The notes under the pieces were generated by a model. That model searched no databases. It had not been told where the DNA came from and worked only from the letters and a program-made list of their open reading frames with translations. DNA of 64,000 bases from NCBI GenBank assembly GCA_019722365.1, contig JADFUC010001680.1, forward strand, positions 868,001-932,000, read 5' to 3'. The translations under genes were made by a program, and so were the position numbers. This DNA is from Lithospermum erythrorhizon. Lineage: Eukaryota > Streptophyta > Magnoliopsida > Boraginales > Boraginaceae. Of the stretch, positions 23,377 to 36,253 are shown in pieces. Numbering within the stretch: position 1 is the stretch's first letter; every line of letters starts with the position of its first letter.

Positions 23377-25994
23377 TGTAGACAGTGAAAATTTATTAAA
23401 ATAATAATTAAATTGATTAGGACGAATTAATCAAATTAATTAAATCAGGCAAGCTGAAATCTTGTGGTAGGATTCTTGATAGAACCCAAATTTAATGTAA
23501 AACCCTCGGTCGAACAAGGATTTCCGAGGAAAATAGTCGAATTAAATGTTAGGAATTAAATTTAGGGTTAAATTTAAATTACTAATTTATTCATTACAAT
23601 GGGCCATATGAAACTTTAAAATGAAAGTTTTAGGCTGGCGTGGTTCGAAATGAAAGCTACGAAAAGAATGGGGTATTTGAAAATAAAGCGCCAGGAAGTT
23701 TGGGATTGATGAAAATGTATTTGTACCTTGAAAATCATGAATCTTCTATTTACTCAAAAACCCCGAATGCCGCCGAGGCAAAGTAACTCAGTAAAATTGA
23801 CCCAGTCAGGATCTTTGCTTGAAATTCGGTTAAGATGCGTGATCGCAACGAGCCAAATGTCGAGCGAGTATTTGAAGGCTGGGAGGCCTATATAAACCCC
23901 CTGCTTGTTCGAAAATTCCATGACAAAAATCGTAGAAAGTATTTAGAAGCTTATTTTGAGAAAATCTGAAGAGAAAAAGCGGCTGGAAGAGTTTTCTACA
24001 AGTTAAATTTTTAAGCGGCGGCAAAACATCGATTGGTGGTTGGAAAACACCTAGCGAGCTGACCAAAAGGCGCTTAAGGTGGAATTGCGCACAAATGCAA
24101 TAATTCTTCCAAATTTGAAGTAAAATATATATGAGAATCGACTCATTTACCGAGAGCCTTTCAAATATTCGAGGATTAAGCTAAATAGCGCTTAATTATT
24201 CAAAAATCTTGAATGAACACGATAGATCTCGATTTGATTACGTCGAGTTAGGATATAGGAATTCACTAAGCGTTGAGTCCTACCAATTTGGATTAAGGAA
24301 GCACTACTTAAGGCCCATTTTGTCACAGTTGATGATATCATCAAGCAAAGTTAGAGGCAGCTTGGCTATGCGATAAATGTTATATGACAATTTGCTTAAG
24401 GCCGATGTAGTATATGGATCCTGAAAGCATTTCTTTGACGATTTGTGAGATGTCGGCTTGTGACTTACTTGAGCTTGATAGAGCTTGGTGTAGGCTGTCT
24501 TGACTTGTATTGATTTGAGTTGGATATGTGCTCTATTACGAGGTTAAATATGTGTCACCCAATCTTGATGAACTTTGGGAGGCGTCTGGACTTGGATAAT
24601 AAGTGCGACGGGGGAGCCTTAGCGTATTCCGTGTTTATTTGTATGGACTTGATCTTGGAGTGTATTTGGACTTGATCTCGGTCTCACTTTAGAGCGATGG
24701 AGGCTACTACTGGCGTCTGCGGTGTGGAACTGGTTTTTAGTACTCACTTGGAAGGGACTTCGCTGCCGGTAGGAATTTAGGGGATATGACCCGAGGGTGA
24801 GACTCGAGGCAGTGATATTTGAGCCTCAACTTTGGAGTTTGTATTTAAGGCTTTGAGCGGCGTCGACTGCTTGCTTGTACTGAGGCGCTATGACTTGTTG
24901 TAGTGATGATGATGGGTGGGGTTTGATTTAAGCTTAGAAGGGAGAATTCGGCTTACGACTTTATCACTATTGGCATGGCAGAGAACTGTTGTTATAGTGA
25001 TGATCGGTATGAAGGTGAATGAATTCCCGGCCTTGTTTGATAATTATAATTCCCAGTTTAGGCAGGCGCACTTGGCGTGTTTAGCACACAGGTCAAACTA
25101 GGGAGGCCCAAGCTTATTCGAGTGTATTCTACATATACGGAACTTGATGAATCAGGCAAGAGATTGTTCGGTGTTCATTCAAAATTTTGAATAATAGAGG
25201 GCTATTTATCTTTATTCACGAATATTCAAAGTGTTCTTAATCTGCATCGAATTCTCATAGATTTTGTTTCAAATTTGAAGAATTATTGCATTTTCTTGAT
25301 TTCAGGCGCCTATTTTGGCTAACTAGAGGTATTTTCTTGCCAGTGGTGTTTCTTAGTAAATTAAAAGATTTAGCTTTGAAATTTTAGATATAGTTATACA
25401 TATGCATACCGGGTGTTTTTACTATTTTTCGTGTGAAATGTGATGTAATTTTAGAATAGGGGGAGTATTTATAGAACTTTGAACTTTTTGAATCTTTGTT
25501 TACGATTAGTTGGTTTATTTTAAATTGGATCATGATTTTGTAGTTAGATTTTGATCTGAAGATCCCCATTATCGAATATTTAAAATTATTTTGCTTCAGA
25601 AGTAATAAAAAAAGCCTATTTTATGTAAAGAGATTAGTGATAACTTACAGATTAACAACATTTAAATTAGATGAGCTTGGAGTCTTTATTTTGGACCTTA
25701 CGTTCTTTTCAAGTCTGCATTTTGAGTTATGACTTAGAGAACTTCCAATTTTAGGGCATATGGCCGATTTAATTGAATAAAATTAGAGGTTGCAGTACCG
25801 AGCGCAAGTTAATGATCGTTTGAATTCGGGCTATTCTCTCGGAAACCACTTGTTTGAGCGAAATTTTACATTAAATTTAGGGTTCGGTCGAGGCGCGCCA
25901 ACCACGTCTCATTCTTTAGTAGCTCAATTTAATTAATTTGATTAATTTATTTTAACTATTTTAATTATTTTTTAATAAATTTTCAGTGTCTACA
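23377..25994. mobile_element. 2.6-kb structure with two long LTR-like arms in inverted orientation, non-coding
   Basis: The left end starts TGTAGACAGTGAAAATTTAT and the right end, read on the minus strand, starts TGTAGACACTGAAAATTTAT. Similarity continues inward for roughly 850 bp in each arm: GAATTAATCAAATTAATT, then CCGAG and GGCCATATG, then AATGCAATAATTCTTC and TTTGAATGAACAC-like blocks. Each arm has a TATA-like box at the matching place (TATATAAA at 23889; on the minus strand CTATAAATA at 25466-25474). TG...CA ends plus an internal TATA box fit LTRs, so this is probably two old gypsy-type LTRs head to head, or a foldback element. The core (about 24250-25150) encodes nothing. No matching target duplication flanks it. 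Confidence 0.6.
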
Positions 25995-27867
25995 GGAGAT
26001 TCATAAAATATAGGTGAGCAAGTTTCCAAGCGTTCCAAAAATGTTCGTTTGACTACGAGTCATATTGCAAACATCTAATAAATTGCTAAAGAGAATTAGT
26101 AGAAATAATTCAAACATATTAAAACTTGAATTATTCTAAGGATCGATAAGCTAAGGTTGACTGATATCTTGAAAATTCTAATATCATCATCTTTGAATGT
26201 AACTAAATAACAAATAAATATCAAGAAATTCCACAAACATTAGGTAAATCGTTTATTCGGTTTGCAGAAATAATTATTAGGTAAATAATAATTATCATAC
26301 GACTAATACATCATGAAAAACATTTCTCAACAAGCCGAAAGACTATTTGAAATTATTAATTATGATGATGTATGAGTATGAGATCTTGGTGTCTTGCAAG
26401 GAGGAGCAGTTAGGTTTGGTGTTTTGCTGACTTACGAAACTCTTATCAGTTAATTAATACTTTAATTAATTATGTGTCTATCTATCCTTTTCTTGCAACC
26501 TCGACCTTCTTTCCCCCTAATTAATCTTAATATACATTATAAATCATGTAGTTCGATCTGAAGATAATCAACAACGTAGATGGTCCACAATTTGCTTTAT
26601 TCTAACCAACTATATGCACTCCAGGGTATACAGCTAAGCAAATTTTGTTCAACGATTATTGTACCTATCAACTTTTTCTAGGATTTTATCATCCCTGCCT
26701 ATTTTAAATTAATATGTAAATGCAAGGTTTTTTTGATAGTTAATATATAAAATTAAGTAGATACAATTTGCCCATAACCTTCAAGATTATTACATGAAGT
26801 CAAATTACATGATACATAATTAAAAGTTGTTGGATAATGATTGTGAATCAAATATTTGACAACCATTTTGTGTGTAAAAGAGGTGTGCTAAGAATGGAAT
26901 GAAATGCAAGTTTGAGTTTGTACATCAGCGTATTGGAGGAGGTGTGGGAGGCTTGCGTTTTTATAAGTAAAGTGGCTAATAATGTGATTATTTCTCTTAT
27001 ACCAAAACTCCAGCGTCTGCGGGGGGTGCGAAATCAGGAAAATGAGGTACCGAAAATTGTGAATCCAGTGCGTAATGCGCGGCCTGCAGACAGCGAATGC
27101 GGATTCAGAAAAAGTCGTCACATGCCTTTTTGCTCCAGACATGACTTCAGTTTGCATTTCAAATTCAATTAAACATTACAGTTATAGGCCAGTGTGTTAA
27201 GTGCACTTGAAGCGTTACAAAAGCGTTTATTGGCTCATTAAGGCAAAAACACCACGATTCACTTAAATCAAAGGCTACCATCTCTCTTTCTTTGGTTTTC
27301 AATTAGGTGATACTTTTCTTGGCTTCGTAGGCGGTTCGTCGTCGGTTCATAGTGCTAATGAAGCGTCGTGAGGTAGTTTATCCTTGGGCATGCGTCTACG
27401 TAGATCCTTGGCGCGAGGAAGAGGGTCCGATCGTTTTAAGAAAGCGTTGTAAGCGGTATTTCCGTCGGTTTATCGTTTCAACTGTAATTGTTTTGTGTAA
27501 TTTTAAGTATGAGTTTGTATTGTTCATTTGCAAAGTTTTGTTGTATAGTTCGTTTCTACATTAGCTCCTACTGACTTAAAAGCTATTCGATTGGAGTTAC
27601 AGCGACACTTACACTTGATAGGTCGATGTTGATGCATCTTTGGTGAATATGGTGATGGTCGAGGAATGGCGTGGTTGTGGCCGATTGGAGTTGTTAGGAG
27701 GTGTGAATTGTCAAAATGTTCGACATTTGTACCGGGGTCCACCTTCCTCCTATGTTCAGGGTGTGGTTGTTATTCAGGATGCGGTTGCACCGGTGGTAGT
27801 GGTTGCGGCTTGATTCCTCCGACTTTTCTGACCACCGTCACTTTAGCTCCTCGACCTCGATTGTTCG
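25995..27867. other. Intergenic sequence up to the first copia element
   Basis: No gene. A GC-richer island near 26990-27160 interrupts AT-rich DNA. Sequence from about 27200 to 27867 leads into the gag of the copia element and probably contains its decayed 5' LTR or leader, but I could not place LTR ends or a primer-binding site. Confidence 0.45.
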
Positions 27868-30800
27868 GTGATGCGGAAAATGACAACCAAAACTACTCCT
27901 GTGTTTTTCGGAGAGAATTTCCAAAAGGTGGAGAGGAAAACGAGTGATGTTACATCTCGCGACCTTGAACTTCTGACGGTTGCTTGGTTGAGGAACCTCC
28001 CTACGGTTCAAGATAATGGTGTTTGGAGTTTGGGCTGCGGTCGACTCACACGGAACGTCCCGATTATACGAATTGAAATTATTTGTTGACTTATTTATCG
28101 GGATGATTTGTATAGCGTATATAAAACATACGCTACTACAAAGCAGGTGTTGGGGCCTTGAGTTCCAGAGCATAAGACTCGAATCACCGGGTTCCCGAAA
28201 ATTTATTGTGGGAGAGATTTACGGGCTATAAAATGGTGGGATGGAAAATCGGTGGATGATCGGGTTCGAGAACTTGAGGTTATGCTTCCACGAGCTTGAG
28301 GATTAAAGGAATGGTCTTGGAAACGAAATGTTCAAGGTTCTTTCTTTATAATCAGAAATTGCCACAATCTTGGATAGACTTCAAGAATCATTTGAAGCAC
28401 AAGCGAGGATATGAACATGTTGCAATTATACGCTCAGCCAGAGAATGAAGAGAGCGATAGGAAGAAATTTGGGTTGTATTTGTTTATCCCAAACTCCTCA
28501 CAATGGGGAGATGCAAGATTGAATTCATTGTGGAACTTAGGTTTTCTTGAGGTTTTCAAGGGGAAGAAGGAGGCCAATTTTGCTCTAGGAAAACGAGTTT
28601 CAAGAAAATTAGTTCGGGCACCGAGAAATTCCTTTAAGGCTTTTGATGGGGTGTGTTCTGATTGTAACAACGTGGTCATAAGTCCTTCGAGTGTAAAGCG
28701 GCGAGAGAAATGCTGATAGGAAAAACATGGCGAATGTGGTCACGAAAATCGAGGCAGAATCGACTTATGCCTTATGATTTAAGTGAACTTTGCAGGCACG
28801 GGCCTGAGTGGTGGATCGTACCGGTACTCTAGGCATGTTTGTTGTCAAAGATCAACTTTGCTACTTTCAATCCACTTGCGAATGGTGAGAAATGTACATG
28901 GCGAATAATGCAACCTCAACATTGAGGAGAAGGAACTATAGTCTTGAGAATGAGTTCGGGAAGAAGTCATATTGAAAAGTATTACGTATGTCCCCTGAAA
29001 CTTAGGAAAGAACCTTGTGTGCAGTTGCTACTTAGCAAACATGAGTTTAAACTTGTAATTAAATTAAGGTAAGATTCTTGCTTTCTAAGTCGGGACATGT
29101 TTGTTGGAAAAGGCTATGTGTTAGGTGGCCTTTTCAAAATGAATGTAATGGTTACAAACAAGATGAATAAAAATAATATTGCTTATGTTTGTGAGTACTC
29201 TAATTTATGGCATAGTAGGTTAGGTCATGTGAACTCTAATTCTTTGCGAAGAATGATGAAGTTGAATCACATACCTAATGAGTTTATCGATAAGAATTAC
29301 AAGTGTGAAACATGTATTGAAGCAAAATCGACGAGAGCAACATTTCCAACCGTGGTTAGAAATAATAAGCCTCTCGATGCTTTACATTCCGCGATGATAT
29401 GCAATGACATGAGCGGTTTAATCCAAGGTGGAAATGAATATTTATCACTTTGTAGATGATAATTACAAAATTTTGCTATGTATACTTGATGAAAAGTAAA
29501 AATGAAGCGACAAGTTTGAACTACATAAAGAAGAAGTTGAAAATCAACTTGAGAAAAGATAAAAGTATCTGAAGTGATAGAGGTGGTAGTATGTTTTAAA
29601 TTTGGTGAATTTTGTGCGGCGTGGTATGCGTTCACGATGACCCCGCTATATTCCTCTCAATCAAGCGGGATTGTTGAAAGGAAAATCGATCATTGAAAGA
29701 GATAATGAATGCACTTGTTGATAGAAGTTTAGGCTTACCTCGAGGAATGTGGAAGCGATCTTGACGGCTAAGCTACCTCTTGAACAAAATTCTCGTAAAG
29801 ATGAGGATAATACCCCATTGAGTTATTCAAAGGTAGGAAGCTCCAACCTATAAACATCTTGAGTGTGGGGTGTTTGGCGAATCATGTGCCTCCTCACTAG
29901 CGGTGATCATTGGTCCTAAAATGGTTGATGCAATTTTGTGTGGATATCTTCGCAATAGTAATGCATGCTCGGTTTCTTATTCATAAAATTGATAATTCAC
30001 GATTGAACAAGAATACAATATTAGAGTCCTGAGAATGTCTCCTCGTTCTTGAACATGTGTCTTTCGATGAAATCTAATGAAGGTATGTGACGTCTAAAAT
30101 GACACACGAACTGGTGTATTGATATTGAGACTATGGATAGTCAAGGTAAGGAAGTTGAGGAAGAAGAACCTCGACGTAGTAAAAGGGCACGTGCTTAAGT
30201 CGTTTGAGTTACGATTTTATAGCATTGTAATAGCGAGTGAACCTCGAACTTTACGAAGTACGTAGGGTTCAAGCGATGGTCGGTTGGAAGGAAGGCATAC
30301 GAAGTGAAGTTGATTCAATTTCTGAGGATCGCAGACAGTGGATCTTCGCCCGGGGATGTAAGGCTTTAAAATCTAAATGGATTTTTAAGAGGAAAGTGAA
30401 AGGCGATGAGGCGATAGATAAGTACAAAGTAGAATAGTCATTTGTGAAATAGATAAAAAGAAGAAGGACTAGACTATTTTGATAATTATTCTCAGTGACA
30501 AGGATTAAAATCCATTAGAGATTATCACGGCAATTTCTTCGTTCGCAGTTTAGATGTATATCAAATGGATGTAAAAGCGGCTTTCTTAAATGGAAGTTAG
30601 ATGAAAGAAATTTACATGGAACAACTTTGAGGGTTTATAGTTCAGTAAAGAGGAGAAAGTTTGTCGACGTGAATCATTGTATGGGTTGAAACAATGGCTA
30701 AACAATGGCATGAGAAGTTTGTGAGCGGTACTTTCTAGTGGATTTAAAATCAATGAATGTGACAAGTGTATTTATGTATAAAATCCCTTTAGAGAGGGAT

Positions 30801-31266
30801 ATGTAATTCTACTTGTATGTGGATGACATGCTCGTTGGGAGTAATCTGGGCCAATTGATCGCTAAGATATGTTAAACTCGAAGTTGACATGAAGGACATG
30901 GGGACAACAGGATGTAATTTTGGGAGTCCATTATTATGCGAACCCCTGATGGTCTAGTGTTAACTTAATCATACTATGTCGATAAGGTGATTTGGGAGAA
31001 TGTCGACTCCGGTGGATGAACATCGATACCAGCGAGAATAAGCGATAAGCGTATCTCAACAGGTATTCCTCGAGTAATTGGGGAGTTTCATGTACTTGAT
31101 GAGTTGTACTAGGCGGATATAGCATATTCGGTAAGCAAATTGAGTAGATATCACGGAAGTAGCAGTATCGTTGGGAAGCCTTAATCTGATATAAGTACTT
31201 GAGGCATGCACCGGAGTTATGGGTTTACCTTATCTGGCGTTATCCAGTTGTACTTGAGGTACATTG
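27868..31266 (+). pseudogene. Ty1/copia retrotransposon gag-pol remnant A, cut off by another element
   Basis: Order of domains fits copia. Gag start at about 27877 (KMTTKTTPVFFGENFQK). Gag core near 28360-28430 (LPQSWIDFKNHLKHKRGYEH). A zinc knuckle near 28650 (CSDCNNV, then KSFEC after a frameshift). GAG-pre-integrase near 29200-29330 (LWHSRLGHVNSNSLRRMM; CETCIEAKSTRATFP). Integrase pieces at 29440-29770. Reverse transcriptase from about 30270 (GWKEGIRSEVDSISEDR; SKWIFKRK; YQMDVKAAFLNG; a YVDDM-like box near 30817; GSFMYLM; ADIAYSVSKLSRY). Many stops and small deletions break every domain. It stops at 31266 inside the RT/RNase H region, where a different LTR begins. Confidence 0.88.
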
Positions 31267-32841
31267 TGTTAGAATCTAGTATGAATTTATTCGTGATAAA
31301 CACCAATTCATACATCCCGGATCCTTAAATTAATGTATATTAATCTAAACACAAAATTACATGTATGAATACAAGAATTCTTACATTCGCAGCGGAGAGG
31401 AACAAATGAACCCAATCCCACCAAAATCGACTCCAGCGTGAATGCCGCTAAAGTCCTACTCCAAAAAGCTTGTTGACACGAAATGATGTCCTCTAGATTG
31501 CACCAAGGAAGCAGGCAGTACTTGAACTTTCTTAGGAGGGGTTAAGATTTTAGATTATAATAAAACCCATCCCACTTCTTTAAATACGAGTCCCAAAATT
31601 CTACTGGTTAAGCAACTTCGTTAACGAATTGGGCCGTTATGAACTTCTAATTAAATGACAGTTTACTGAGTAGAGTTGTTATTTTAATTAACTTAACAGA
31701 GTGATTAAAGAGCTAGAAAGTCACTATCGAACTTAACTTATCAAGTTATTCATCAATTTCAATTGCTTAATTGATTAAACTTGTAAGTTTAATCGATTGA
31801 TGTTCATCGATATATATTTGACAAATATATAAATATAAACCATCTCAGCCTTACAGAGTCGTTTAATTTCATTCATGAAATATTATTCGAATATCGTTGT
31901 ATGTGTGTGACATGAGCTCGGACAGTAAGTTGTATAATAATAATAATTGACCAATTACTATTATTATAACGATTAATAAATGCGATCTAGCGATAAGCTC
32001 ATAGCCTTAAATTATCATGAGAAGCCACACTAAGTAATATACAATTACTAAGGTGAACCTAAGTTACAGTAATCTCATTTAATCAGGCAATTAAATAGAT
32101 TGATCTGCCCAATTATTAAGTAACATCCATAATAAAGAGAATCGATTCTAGGTGATTTCAAACACTCAGCTTGCCCATGGAGCTACTTACAATTCCTTTA
32201 TCACGCGATCTCATTGGGCTAACCATAAGTGTAAACACTCAGCTTGCCCTTGGGCGATTACTTTGAAATTCCTTTATCACGCGATCTCTACAGTCGTAGG
32301 CTAACCGCCAAAAGTGTGTCATGAAACGCCTGGCTTCCCGCTACTCGGTATGAGCCCCGAATAAGCATTTATAAGTCCCGTAACTTGATCGATTGCCAAG
32401 CGTGTGAGAGGCCTGGGATGCTTCCTTGTATATCAGGGCGGATAAATCCCTCGGCCTCCAGCATCTGCTCATTTATACTGTTTGTGTGACCAGCATGCCG
32501 TTATAATCCTCACTGGGCGTTTGTGCGTAGTCAGAAATCTGAGCTTATATAACACGAGATAGTTGTAAACTCAAGTAGGTCTAACAATTTAATGAACCTA
32601 AAATTCTAAACCATGTCATAGGACAGATATACATATCTTACATGAATTCGTTCGATTAATGCAGAACTCCCAGTCGCGGACCCTTGACCCGTATTAATCT
32701 AGTCTACTTGAGGCTAACGTGATCAGCTTTGCTGCTAATCAAAATACCATGTTAGTCATATGATGCTTGGCCATACTATATCGACATCGACTGAGGCCTT
32801 TGGGTATCTATGTTCCCAGGCTTGAAGGTATAATCCCGACA
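31267..32841 (-). repeat. Probable 3' LTR of copia element B
   Basis: On the minus strand the block starts TGTCGGGATTATACC and ends TTCTAACA, giving the TG...CA ends and short inverted ends expected of an LTR. It lies directly after the RNase H C terminus, as a 3' LTR should. The left boundary coincides with the break in copia element A. At 1575 bp it is long for a copia LTR, partly because of an internal duplication. Confidence 0.6.
32158..32309. repeat. Tandem duplication inside the copia B LTR
   Basis: Two units of about 75 bp share AAACACTCAGCTTGCCC, then ATTCCTTTATCACGCGATCT, then GGCTAACC. The second copy starts near 32234. Confidence 0.85.
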
Positions 32842-34974
32842 ATTCGTGTTGCGCCTGCAGAAAATATAAGGTAACCTAGAGTTTAACTTTCCTTTATCGA
32901 GGGATCTGATACATGTATATTATGAAATTTAAACATATAGGCAGTAAAAAAAAATATACTAGAATATAAAATATGATATTCAAATATTTGTTCACATAAT
33001 ATAATAGATACATCTCTTAAGCTCCCCGGCAACTACTTGTTTTGCCATTCATCAAGACTATGTTGTTTGCATGTTCATCATGCTTTGCGACAGTGGTTTG
33101 GTAAAGTGCGGCAGTTGGCCTCCAGTTCTTTCTTCACGTACTTTGATATCGCCTCTATTAAGCATATCTACAATTAGGTGATACTTTACCGAATACGTGC
33201 TTGGTTGTGATGTCTTTCGGGGTTCGCCCCGAGCTATCGCCCAGTATTGACCTGAAAGCAACTCAATTTGGTCCTGTCTTGAGTGTACGGTGACCTCTTA
33301 GCTTCGTCGTCTCCGCGTATACCAAGAAAACATCTTTAGTTAACTACAAGATACTTGAGATGCAACTGTTTCTGTCTGGTGAAGCTTTCACTGGATTAGC
33401 TTGGTATCTGTTGGTTATACTCGATGCATAAGACACATTAGTGCGGTCGTAACATGGCATAGATGATGGATCCTATGGCGTAAGGTAAATCGCCATTTTG
33501 TTGTCTCGGCGCTAGTAGTGGGACACTGCCTTTCTGTGAGTTGAACTCCAAGTAATAAATGGGAGATTACTCTTCTCGAATTTTCGTATTGAACTGCGGC
33601 GCCTTATTCATGGAGTATCGTGATAAAGTCAGTGTATACAGCCCAGTCTCGATGGATCTTTTATTCAGTATGTATTATGCTTACGCTTTAAGTCCTTCAT
33701 TGAAACATTTGTGATCCTTGGTAGGTTCGGTAACTCTAAGATTTGTTTCCAATGATAAGTATCATTGACATACGTGACTATGAATGATACATAAGTCCCA
33801 TTTTGCCTTTGGTCTTCTTCGTTCTTGATGAAACCAAAATCTTTGAATTGATTAAAATCGTAGATTCAACTACGGGATACTGCTTAAGACCATAAATGGA
33901 CCTTTTGACTTAAATACCTTAGGTCCTTTAGGACATGTAAAGCTTGGGGGTTGTACCATATGCATCCTCATACAAATTTCCGTTCAGGGAAAGCAATCTT
34001 TACATCCATTTCCATATTTCATAGTTATGAAATGCTAGCGATAGCTAAGATTATCGGATGGACTTAAAAAGCAGCCAGCAGCGAGTAAGTTTCGTCATGG
34101 TCCAGCGCCCGTGAACTTATTTGAAACCTTCGCTGCTAGTTTAGCTTTGAGAAAACATCGGCGTTTCCGTCTTTATCATGTCTCTTCTTAAATACCCATT
34201 TTACATTCAATAGGGGCGAACCCGTTTAGTAAATCAATAAGGACCAAACACATTACGGTACATAGAGAATCCATCTCGAGATTGCATGGTATTTGCCATT
34301 TAATACCATCTTTCTTTATTTATGTTTCTTTATAAGAAGTGGGCTGCGTCGACTTTCAATGTTTGAAGGCTTACGCCGTACAGTGACTGCAGTTCGTGAC
34401 GATCCATGTTGGATCTTAAGGGTTGGTTTCTTCAGCTAACTTCTATTGGATCGAAGCGGGTCTTGTGAAAGAAGGTGCCAATTCTTGTAGTGCGTTAGAT
34501 CTTTCTGAAGAAGGTTCATTATCCTAGTCGGACCCTTTCGACAATTTGGTCAACAATTTTGTGAAAAGTTACGGTCCATTAAACTTGTTGTTCATTAATG
34601 ATAAAAAATACAAATGCTATCATTTTATAATATATTTTTGTCTTCTTTGGTACGTTTGGTAATGTCTATCATTTTTACATTGAAATTGAGTATATATGAA
34701 GATTAATTAAAATTAATGAACCGTAACCGTTCTCAACAATTTTACCCTTGATTTAATTTTGTAACTAAATACGTTGACGATCTAAATTCATCTTTTTTCA
34801 ATGATAGGAATTACAAATTGTAAAGATAGAAATTATAAATGCCAGGTAGAGGCGCAGGCCCAGCGATAGAAAACTTCGTATTATATACGGCTATTGCATC
34901 AATCATCTTCGTTTAGATATGACTTCAATTTCACGGAACCGTTGAAACTCGACAATTGGGGCATGAGATCACAT

Positions 34975-35125
34975 AGAGTGGGTGCTTAAAACCTATAAAG
35001 TAGGACCTGAAAATCTCACAAAGTATTTGCCTGAAACCTGAAAACCAGTGATTGGAAATCCCACAAAGTGAGTAGTTCTTGGAAATCCCATATAGTAGGT
35101 GCTTGAAATCTTTAAAGGAAGTAGA
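34975..35125. repeat. Degenerate minisatellite of about 30-bp units
   Basis: Repeated variants of GAAATCCCACAAAGTRGGTG and CTTGAAACCTATAAAGTAGG occur five or six times in a row. Periodicity is visible but units are heavily diverged. Confidence 0.6.
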
Positions 35126-36253
35126 AAATGTTCATCCGCCAAAGTTGAACCATGAACCTATTTAATGAAAGTTCATTGAAAACTTCCATAAAATATCACT
35201 AAACTATTAAATCATTGATTCTAAATGTATCTTCAATTTTGCAATTTAGTTTGGTTGCTTTTCAAATTCCCTAAATATTGAAGTGAAATCCAGTCATCAT
35301 ACAACTCAGGAATATATTGTGACAGACTAAGTATTATTATCAACAATTAAAAGAGCAAAACTCACAGATAAGGAAATACCGCTAGTTCAGGGAGCCATCT
35401 CCTCCGCTGAACCACCATCACCACGGAACCTCTACCATCCCCATCTCAATTCCTTCTCCTCCATTACTGAAGTTAACTCTGCCAACAAAATTTTAAGCAA
35501 CTAACAAATAAATTCATAACCAAGAAATAGTGGAACTCCAATTTTTAGGGATTTTGACTTTTGGAAATTCAAAGTCAAAGCTACTGTGGAAAATTTCAAA
35601 TCCCCTAAACGTTGTCGCCCTCGTCGATTTCCAGCACGTCAATGATTGTTTGATTTCCATCCCTTCTTTCTTTTTGAATTTTAATTTGTTCTCTTTGCTT
35701 TCCATCATATTCTCGTGTTTTGGTTAATTTGATTTCTAGATTGTTGTTGTGTAAATTAATTATGCTATAACTCTTCTTATCCTTTATCATACACGCTACT
35801 TAATTTGCTCCTTTTAAACTTTTTCTACAATGTCCACACGTGAAAAAAAGTTATTAGAAACAAATTATAATAAGAAACCAAAATCCTCTCCTGTTAACTC
35901 TCCGTCTCGTTCCAAAATTTATACTAAACCAAAATTTCTCATTTTCTCCCCACTCAGATTTCTAGCCATCCAAATTACAGTATCATACATCCTTGATCAT
36001 GCTCCTCAATTCTTTGTCTTGCATCCAGTTTCTAGGACCGCGTCCTTACAGAGCTTTTGTGTTAAGTATTATACTTTCGTGATTACCGTCCGTTGTTCAT
36101 GCATCTATTATTTTACAACATAATGATGTTGTTACCTATTCACTATAAATCCCTAAACATGTTTCGAAAGTTAAAGCAATTCATAATCTTGTTGAAGTTT
36201 TGGAGGCATACTCGTTTGAACACGAAAGGCAGAGGAAATTTTGGGGATATGAT
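35126..36253. other. Unassigned sequence between copia B and the next LTR
   Basis: No known protein recognised. An open frame at 35830-36123 begins MSTREKKLLETNYNKKPKSS and has a basic, serine-rich start that could be the beginning of a LINE ORF1 belonging to the LINE that follows; this is a guess from position and composition. Confidence 0.35.

Larger units (their letters stand above)
31267..34560 (-). mobile_element. Ty1/copia retrotransposon B, minus strand, decayed, inserted in element A
   Basis: An LTR-like block (31267-32841) is followed, in minus-strand order upstream, by the C-terminal RNase H region (33058-33261: KYHLIVDMLNRGDIKVREER, then FTKPLSQ). Reverse transcriptase pieces follow near 33860-34010 (LLSLNGNLYEDAYGTTPKLY; KRSIYGLKQ) and near 34080-34260 (GFAPIECKMGI; VFLKAKLAAK in broken frames). 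Frameshifts and stops are frequent. The integrase and gag part upstream of about 34560 could not be recognised and may be deleted. Confidence 0.8.

Noticed and set aside
26888..27172. Overlapping open frames on both strands in a GC-richer island, with weak GAAATGCAA inverted ends
   Set aside because: No protein resemblance on either strand, and the end similarity is only about 9 exact bases, too weak to call a MITE.
27838..28231. Several overlapping frames of 70-110 residues on both strands
   Set aside because: Shadows of the frameshifted copia gag; only the frame with TTPVFFGENFQK is meaningful.
29297..29635. 112-aa minus-strand frame
   Set aside because: Antisense to the GAG-pre-integrase and integrase region of copia element A.
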